From Combretum micranthum (Eukaryota > Streptophyta > Magnoliopsida > Myrtales > Combretaceae): a stretch of DNA of 64,000 nt. A program made the translations under genes and the position numbers. The notes under the pieces were generated by a model. The model had not been told where the DNA came from, ran no database searches, and saw nothing but the letters and a program-made list of their open reading frames with translations. The stretch is taken from the NCBI GenBank assembly GCA_024138025.1, contig JAMXBD010000208.1:558001-622000 (forward strand), in the 5' to 3' direction. Shown piece by piece: positions 57,933 through 64,000 of the stretch (the stretch's first letter is position 1; each line of letters begins with the position of its first letter).

Positions 57933-60600
57933 ATGGATAAGGAAAAGTTTGTACTGTATGCTCATGGCAACATTGTGGAGGAGAATGATGGTTTTGGTTA
58001 TGATAAGCGGCCAGTTGCAATGTTCAGTGTTAGTAGGAATTTAACATATAAGGAAATAGTTGGTATAATTTGTAATAGACTTAAGGTAAATAGGTCTACA
58101 CATCGGGTTGAGCTGTATCATATGATAGTTATTGGAGATAAGCCGCTACGCTATGATGTTATTCCAAGGACTGATGATGAGGTTGCACATGAGATGTTGG
58201 TGTACATTAAGGAGTCAGTGCCTGTGTATGTGCAGAAATTTGAGAATGATTTACCTCAGGCACTTGCAAGGGAAGTGGGTATCGATGGAAATGTTAGCAG
58301 CCAAGGTTTTGTAGACTCGAACTCGACTCCAATCTAGACAATAGGTAGTGCACAAGTGCAGATGGGTAGCTTTAGAAATACTGCAATGGATTGGGCATGT
58401 GATTAGGATACTGACGTAATGCAAGACTCATCGGCAAGTGAATCTAGTGATGACTGTGATGATGATGGAAAAGATAATTGGGTAGCTTTTCTCTAGGTAG
58501 ATGATGTAACCAATGTACAACGTAATAGAAATGACCGGCACCGTTTTGTAGCTCTCACAGACGTTGATGCAATTGGGAGCTCAGTGCCGGTACCTATTTT
58601 CACTACTGATGTTGGTAGTAGTTATGCTGCATTTGATGCTGAGCAAGAAATGATTGCTGGAATTGGAGTTTCAGCGATGAATTCAAGGTTGGGATATAGT
58701 TTGAGACTAAAGATCATCTCATACGGACAGTGAAAATATGGCATATATCGAATCACTACAACTTCAAGATGGTGGACTCGGATCCTAGGCCATGAGTAGT
58801 TAAATGTATTGATGTTCATAATAGGGGTTGCAAGTGGAGACTCAGAGGTTGTTACAAGAAGCATAGTGGGTGGTTTCACATCACCAAATACGAAGGACCT
58901 CACACCTGCTTGGATGAAATCATTAGACAGGATTACTCTCAGTTAGACTCGACTAGCATTTCTAGGCGCATTACACTGGAGATTCGTAATTCTCTAGATA
59001 TGAGGGTGAATGACCTGCAATTGACCATCTTAAAAGAGTTTGGGTACAATGTTCACATGAAGAGGGTCGTGAGGCGAAGTGAAAAGCTATTGAACATGTG
59101 TTATGTGTATGGAAGTTGGGAACAGTCATATGCTAAGCTCCCGCATATACTTAATGCAATAACTGAGGCAAATCCAGGAAGAAAGGTTGAGTGGAGAACT
59201 GTGGACTCGGACACCGTAGGACACGTATTTCTTGACAAACTCTTATGGGCATTTACCTTTTGCATTGAAGCATTCCAATAAATATTTATTTACAAATGAT
59301 TGATTGATGAAATAAGTTGTATCTCTTAATTGTTTGCAGCCTCGTAATGACAGTTGATGGGACCTTTTGTATGGCAAGTACAAGCAGAAACCGCTCATCG
59401 TAGTAGCAGTAGATGGGCAAATCATATAGTTCCATTAGCGTATTCTCTTGTTGATGAAGAGAAAGAGGACTCATGGAGTTGTTACAAAATTGCTGGAATA
59501 TGTAATCAAGAATCGTTTAAACATCTGCTTAATATCTGATCGACATGCCTGCATTAAGAGTGTAGTTGAAGGTGAACATGCTGTGTGGCCTAGAGGGTGG
59601 CCACGGCGGTAGTGTATCAGGCATGTTGCTAGCAACTTCAACTCGAAGGCTAAAAGCAAGGAATGTAAGGAATTAGTTAAGAGAGCTGCATACCAGACGC
59701 AGATGTGAAAGTTTCATGGTTACTTCAATGCAGCAAAGCAAAATAGTCCATGGACGTCGAGATATTTTCGTAAGCTACATCCATGTAGGTGGACTTTATC
59801 TTATGATGAAGGCGTACGATTTGGAATCGGTACAACAAACATGGCTAAAAGTTACAATTCTGTTTTAAAAGATGATCAGTGTTTACCTGTGAAAGCATTA
59901 TCAAAGAAAACCTTCTACAACTGCAACTTCATATTCAATAGGCAAAGATGGGAGGCTAGTGAAGTAATGAGTTCGGGTATGTTGCTTACACCATATGTTG
60001 CTGCAACGAAGTTTGAAAGGTGGAACAATGTTGCAAGTGCCCATCGGGTAACGTGTTTCAACCACCACGAACGAGTATTTGAGGTTGTAATCGCTTCGCA
60101 CCCTACAATGTATGACTAAAAGGAATATCACATTCACAAAGTGGAGTTGCGAGCATGTAGATGCACATGCAATAAGCGGTAGACATATATAATCCTGTGC
60201 TTCCATGCAATGGCAGTAATGGAAACTCTGCACATGGATTGTGTTGGCCAAGTAGGGGATGGTACAGATGGGAGAATCAGCTGCGGGTGTATGGATGATC
60301 CTTCATTTCTACAGCAGATAAGGTCAATTGGACTCCTCTCGACATTCCAAAGTGGCACCCCATCCCATGACTTATTAGGAAAACGGGTAAGCCTAGAGAA
60401 AAACGGTTCCAGAATGAGATGGATATTATAGATGGCCCACGAGGTTATTCTTGCGATTTGTATGGGCAGACAGGTTACAACATCAGAAGTTGTCTTAGTA
60501 GGCGAGTGGCTAGTAGGACCGTTATGGGGCAGTCGAGCCGTAGTGGTATTTGTTTGGTTCATGTCATTTCTTTTGCTATATTTACGTCTCATACTTCATG
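57933..60600 (+). pseudogene. MuDR-type transposase (broken)
   Basis: The N-terminal domain starts MDKEKFVLYAHGNIVEENDGF and stays open for 134 codons. The MuDR DNA-binding region follows in pieces (about 58620-59230: AFDAEQEM, RGCYKKHSGWFHITKYEGPH, then TCLDEIIRQDYSQ). Next comes the catalytic domain with TVDGT-LYGKYKQ (first Asp, about 59350) and LISDRH (second Asp, about 59535), then KSYNSVLKDDQ and ATKFERWNN. The SWIM zinc finger is at about 60150-60215 (C-x-C, then LCFHAMAV). A final CCHC knuckle has decayed (CDLYGQTGYNIRSC, near 60455). Many stops and frame shifts prevent function. A short AT-rich stretch at 59282-59338 may be an intron. The family cuts and joins at 9-base target sites. 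Confidence 0.85.
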
Positions 60601-60662
60601 TATTCTTGCTTCTTTTTTACATATGCTTCTACTAACACAATTCCCTAATTTCTTCACTGCAA

Positions 60663-62850
60663 ATGGATCCAAGACCACTCGATGATTCCATCCTTATTGG
60701 CCAGCCTGTTCACAGATCAAAGCTGACATGGGAGGGATAGGTAATATTATTTCCTTATCCAATTACTTCTATTATCTGCACACAGATCGAGCCATCGATC
60801 TGTTTTCAAATGCAGGAGCATGTGGTGTTACATTGTCGTCGTAGAGAGGCAAAGCTCAGATGGTAGGACGACATGCTTGTAGACCTAGATGAGAGACTTG
60901 TTCCACTTCTGTCGCATGCCGGTTTTGTAGGTACTGCTCAGATACCGTTTGTGCAGTTGGATTGGCATCTTATTACAGCTCTAGTGGAGAGATAGCATCC
61001 AGAGATACACATGTTTCACATGCCGACAGGAGAGTGGACTGTAACGTTATAGGACATTGTTGCACTCACCGGCCTGCCCATCGATGGCTATGCAGTTACC
61101 GGCATATCTCGGATTGATTGGCCAGAGTTATGCCACGGTTACTAGGAGTTAGACCACAGGCTGATGTGGACATGATGATAGCCGGCCTAAGATTTCATGG
61201 TTGGATACATACTTTAGAGAGCTACTTCTCTGATGATATGCTAGAGCATATATTCTACTGCTATCGGAGAGCTTCATTGTTGCAGAAAAATCATCGAATA
61301 TGGTTCACGTTATGTACCTCCAGCAGCTCGATGACTTGGAGAGAGTAAGGCAGTTCGCATGGAGAGCAGCTTGCTTGGCATGGCTATATAGACAGCTATG
61401 CATGGCTTCTCATATAGAGATGGGTGACATAGCATGACCCCTAGTAGTTCTTTAGATTTGGGTATGGAAGCACTTCCCACACATCGCTCTGCTGAGATGA
61501 CATATCACTTTAGTTAACGCGGACCGCCCATTGATCAGTTACTGGGGTGCTACTTTCGATGTCACTCAATCTTCTACACATTTGATATTCGATTATAAGG
61601 GGTGTTTTGATAGACAGCTCCCCAGCTAGGTATCGATTCGTATATTTAATGTGTTCACATGTATATAGTCATGTCATATTTACTTACTTATGAATACTAT
61701 ACTTTTACTTCTTGTACAGGTTGTCTAGGCCCCCTATGTCGTTGTTATGGATTCCCTCCTTGTTTACTGCTGGGCAGGGAGTGACATATGGCATGTTCGA
61801 GTCCCTCTAGTTTGCTTTCACATTATCAAACACTACTACCCATATAGGGTACTCAGACAATTTAGTGGTTTCCAGGGGATTCCCGACCATCCAATTGATA
61901 TGAGAGCCCTACGTGAGAAAGACTTACAAGGGCGTTCTGAGTGGAATTGGGCATCATAGCACACCAGGTGGATAGCTGAGTGGGATGGCAGGTGACATCA
62001 CATTGTTCAGGTATTAGATATTCCCATTGGCACATCTGTAGATTATTTTGACTGGTACTATGCGATCACTAGGCATTGGATCAGTCGTATAAGGGCCATT
62101 ATTCGGTATATGGTAAGTTCATTAACTACATAAACTATAAATGGATTTAAACTGTGTTTGTTGTTAACTGATCTACTTGTTTCCCATCGCTTGCAGGCAA
62201 ATTTCATCTATAAAGTCTCGGATATGCTACCAGAGGACACTCCATCCACTACACGAGATATCATTCGTATAGTGGATGGGTTTATGGGACTTAATTTGAA
62301 TGACCTACCACTAGCGCCTGGTCTAGCACCAATACCAATACTTGAAGACCCACAGCTTTGGCTATACAGAGACGGTATCCAGCTAGAGAGAGGTGTGGGC
62401 AGGGACAGGGACAGGTCAGGAGCGAGGGTGAGCCTGAGGTGTACATATCAGAGACAAGCTTTCGCCTTCGCATGAGCACGTATCGGATGAGCCAGACCTT
62501 CCATATTTTCTTCATTCCGAACCTGATCCATCATCTTCATCAGATGCTCATCTACATGAGAGATGAGACCTCCATGGTAGATATAGCATACATTGATTTC
62601 CATACCCCCCGTTCTATAGAAGAGGCAACCGTCACCGTTACATGATATAGGAGAGGGACTCACCCAGGTGGAGTCAAACCCAGTCCCATTTCATCCATAT
62701 GGTGCTGGTGGTGGAGATGGGAATGCCACACTCACTCAGGTCGATCCGACCATGGAGCTTCCTCATCAGGATGTCTACTAGCATACACCATTCTCCTGGA
62801 CTTTTGTCAGGTGAGGACGAGGGAGGCAGGGCACCTAATAGTAGTTGTTG
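60663..62850 (+). pseudogene. Plant mobile domain gene (in MULE-B, broken)
   Basis: The gene starts MDPRPLDDSILIGQPVHRS at 60663. A first intron (60741-60815) precedes EHVVLHCRRREAKLRW, then LVPLLSHAGFVG, FVQLDWHLITALVER, MFHMPTGEWTVTL and DIVALTGLPIDGYAVTG, the ordered PMD blocks. The later part matches MULE-A: LYRQLCMAS, FTHIA-like text, ARVPLVCFHIIKHYYPYRV-like text and RQFSGFQGIP. Introns at about 61630-61719 and 62113-62196 correspond to those in MULE-A. Repeated in-frame TAG codons stand where the family or MULE-A has CAG or TGG (60738, 61050, 61453, 61726). The PMD gene lies just downstream of and in line with the transposase. Confidence 0.8.
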
Positions 62851-63256
62851 TATAGATTTTTATCTTTTATGATTCTTCCATGATTCTTGTATATATTCTT
62901 CTTTTCTCTCATTGGTGTTTGTAGTTAACATAACATTCATGTACTTAACACATTATTCCTTCCAATCATCCATTTTCTAAATTTTTTTATGTTTGCTGTG
63001 AGTGATTTTACAATTCTGCTATGATATAATGAATTTGATTTGACACTGAGTTTTTTGACGGATTGGGTTTGGGAGTACTTTTGTAGTTGGGTTATGAAGT
63101 CTGCAAGTTGTTTAGCCATGGTGGATGATAGCTAATGAATGGTTATATGGCTCATTCTATATGATTTTGACAAGTTACACAATTAATATGTGATCATGAG
63201 GTAATTTATGATTTTCAATGAAGATATGAGGTTATAGATGAGGTCTTACTTGGTCT

Positions 63257-63345
63257 GATCTCATCTCTTCAAGAGATGAGGTCATTATTAGAATGAACCT
63301 TGTCTCCTGAAGAGACGAGATTTATGCACGACAAGAGACGAGGTT
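63257..63345. repeat. MULE-B right palindrome array (2 units and a half unit)
   Basis: Complete 27-base units lie at 63257-63283 and 63296-63322. A half unit (one 13-base arm, AAGAGACGAGGTT) lies at 63333-63345. Unit spacing is 39 bases. Confidence 0.8.
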
Positions 63346-63436
63346 AAGTTGCCTAAAACTATGAATATTTTCTTCTTAGTGGTGTTTTCGTAATTTTTTT
63401 AAAATTAGTAATTTTTTTCCTTTTCCCTTTTTTTTC

Positions 63437-64000
63437 ATTAACCTATAATTGTACTAAAAAAATAGAAAGTTAAATTTTGCAATAATAATAATAATAACAA
63501 CAACAACAACAACAACTTTTTACTTTTCTATTAAGTAAAAGGTAGGCCTACCTATCTTAGAGAATCTGTCTCGTGGAAAACAATATCATAGTAGTCCCAT
63601 TTTTCTACATGGCAGACCCTCAATAAAGGGTTTTGCCAAAAATGGATAGTTTAGGGACTACCTATAATTTTTTCCTACATTAGTATTGCTTTCCTCTCAC
63701 TTAACAATGATTGTTTTTTACCTTCTATTTTGATTATAAATTTTATCAATAAATGTACACCAATATCGAGTATACAATTAAATAGCAAAAGATCTATTTA
63801 TGAGTCATAATAATTGATATTCTTATGGTTTGTTCACTTCATTAAATAAAATAAAGAGGAATAGAATTTCAATTCAAAGGAAATGGAATAGGATAAGGAA
63901 TATTATAATGTTCACTTGGTGTAAAAAGTAAAATAAGTAATTACTAGAGTAAGAGGTAAAATATCTATAATGCCACATATATTTATTACAGAGAGAGGAT
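63437..64000. other. Intergenic DNA right of MULE-B
   Basis: The stretch is AT-rich with an AAT/AAC microsatellite at 63481-63516. I see no gene or clear transposon. Confidence 0.5.
63481..63516 (+). repeat. (AAT)n(AAC)n compound microsatellite
   Basis: About five AAT repeats run directly into seven AAC repeats. Confidence 0.9.

Larger units (their letters stand above)
56707..63436 (+). mobile_element. MULE-B: full-length decayed Mutator element with transposase and PMD
   Basis: The element proper is 56716-63427 (6,712 bp). Its ends start GGGAAAA; the first 90 bases of each end pair well in inverted orientation ('aattacgaaaataccact' against 'aattacgaaaacaccact'). It sits in a T-run: nine T on the left (56707-56715), eight T then C on the right (63428-63436), consistent with a 9-base duplication of a T-rich target. 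Palindrome arrays lie just inside both ends. Internally it encodes, in the same direction, a MuDR-type transposase (about 57933-60600) followed by a PMD gene (60663-62850). Both contain stops and frame changes. The same ends and cargo define MULE-A, so B represents the parent structure. Its left end is about 150 bases upstream of the RRP7-like leader. Confidence 0.9.

Noticed and set aside
59901..60592. Long minus-strand frames opposite the transposase
   Set aside because: The plus strand carries MuDR and SWIM motifs; the minus frames have no family features.

Overview
The window is nuclear DNA from a flowering plant, most likely a eudicot. The evidence is AT-rich intergenic DNA, short GT-AG introns in clearly plant-type genes, a long intronless pentatricopeptide-repeat (PPR) gene, a plant mobile domain (PMD) family, and plant-type Mutator, hAT, copia, gypsy and LINE elements. 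The species cannot be named from the sequence alone.

Layout. From 1 to about 18.0 kb there is no host gene I can support. This part holds a decayed LINE (about 2.8-8.7 kb) lying between two inverted arms of an older repeat, a decayed Ty1/copia element with both LTRs and a 5-bp target duplication (10995-15077), and a compact Mutator-like element, MULE-A (15378-17805, perfect 9-bp target duplication), carrying the C-terminal part of a PMD gene. From 18.3 to 31.5 kb on the plus strand is a CDP-diacylglycerol synthase gene (CDS1 type, 11 coding exons). Its introns contain a LINE scrap, a MITE-like repeat and an antisense gypsy fragment. From 31.5 to 38.2 kb is gene-free repeat-rich DNA. From 38.2 to 43.3 kb on the plus strand is a TBC-domain Rab GTPase-activating protein gene (8 coding exons). 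From 44.2 to 47.9 kb is repeat DNA: a long inverted repeat of about 0.47 kb per arm, one arm of which is split by a 1,070-bp hAT element with an 8-bp target duplication. From 48.0 to 49.8 kb is the PPR gene (plus). Convergent with it, from 56.5 down to 52.0 kb on the minus strand, is an RRP7-like ribosome-biogenesis gene whose Lys-rich N-terminal region is built from four copies of a roughly 235-bp exon-intron unit. From 56716 to 63427 is MULE-B, a full-length but decayed relative of MULE-A that carries both a MuDR transposase and a complete PMD region.

Main points. (1) MULE-A and MULE-B share terminal repeats filled with a regularly spaced 27-bp near-perfect palindrome (3+3 copies in A; 4 plus 2 and a half in B). 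With the PMD cargo this makes a distinctive transposon family. (2) Exon-intron units have been tandemly duplicated in the RRP7-like gene. (3) Single-base deficits, nearly all at short homopolymers, interrupt otherwise conserved frames in the CDP-diacylglycerol synthase gene, the RRP7-like gene and MULE-A. This points to base-calling undercounts or, less likely, pseudogenisation. (4) Several insertions are nested and have exact target duplications, giving a relative chronology.

The host genes are ordinary housekeeping functions (phospholipid synthesis at the ER, Rab GTPase control, organelle RNA metabolism, nucleolar pre-rRNA processing). They do not form a pathway.
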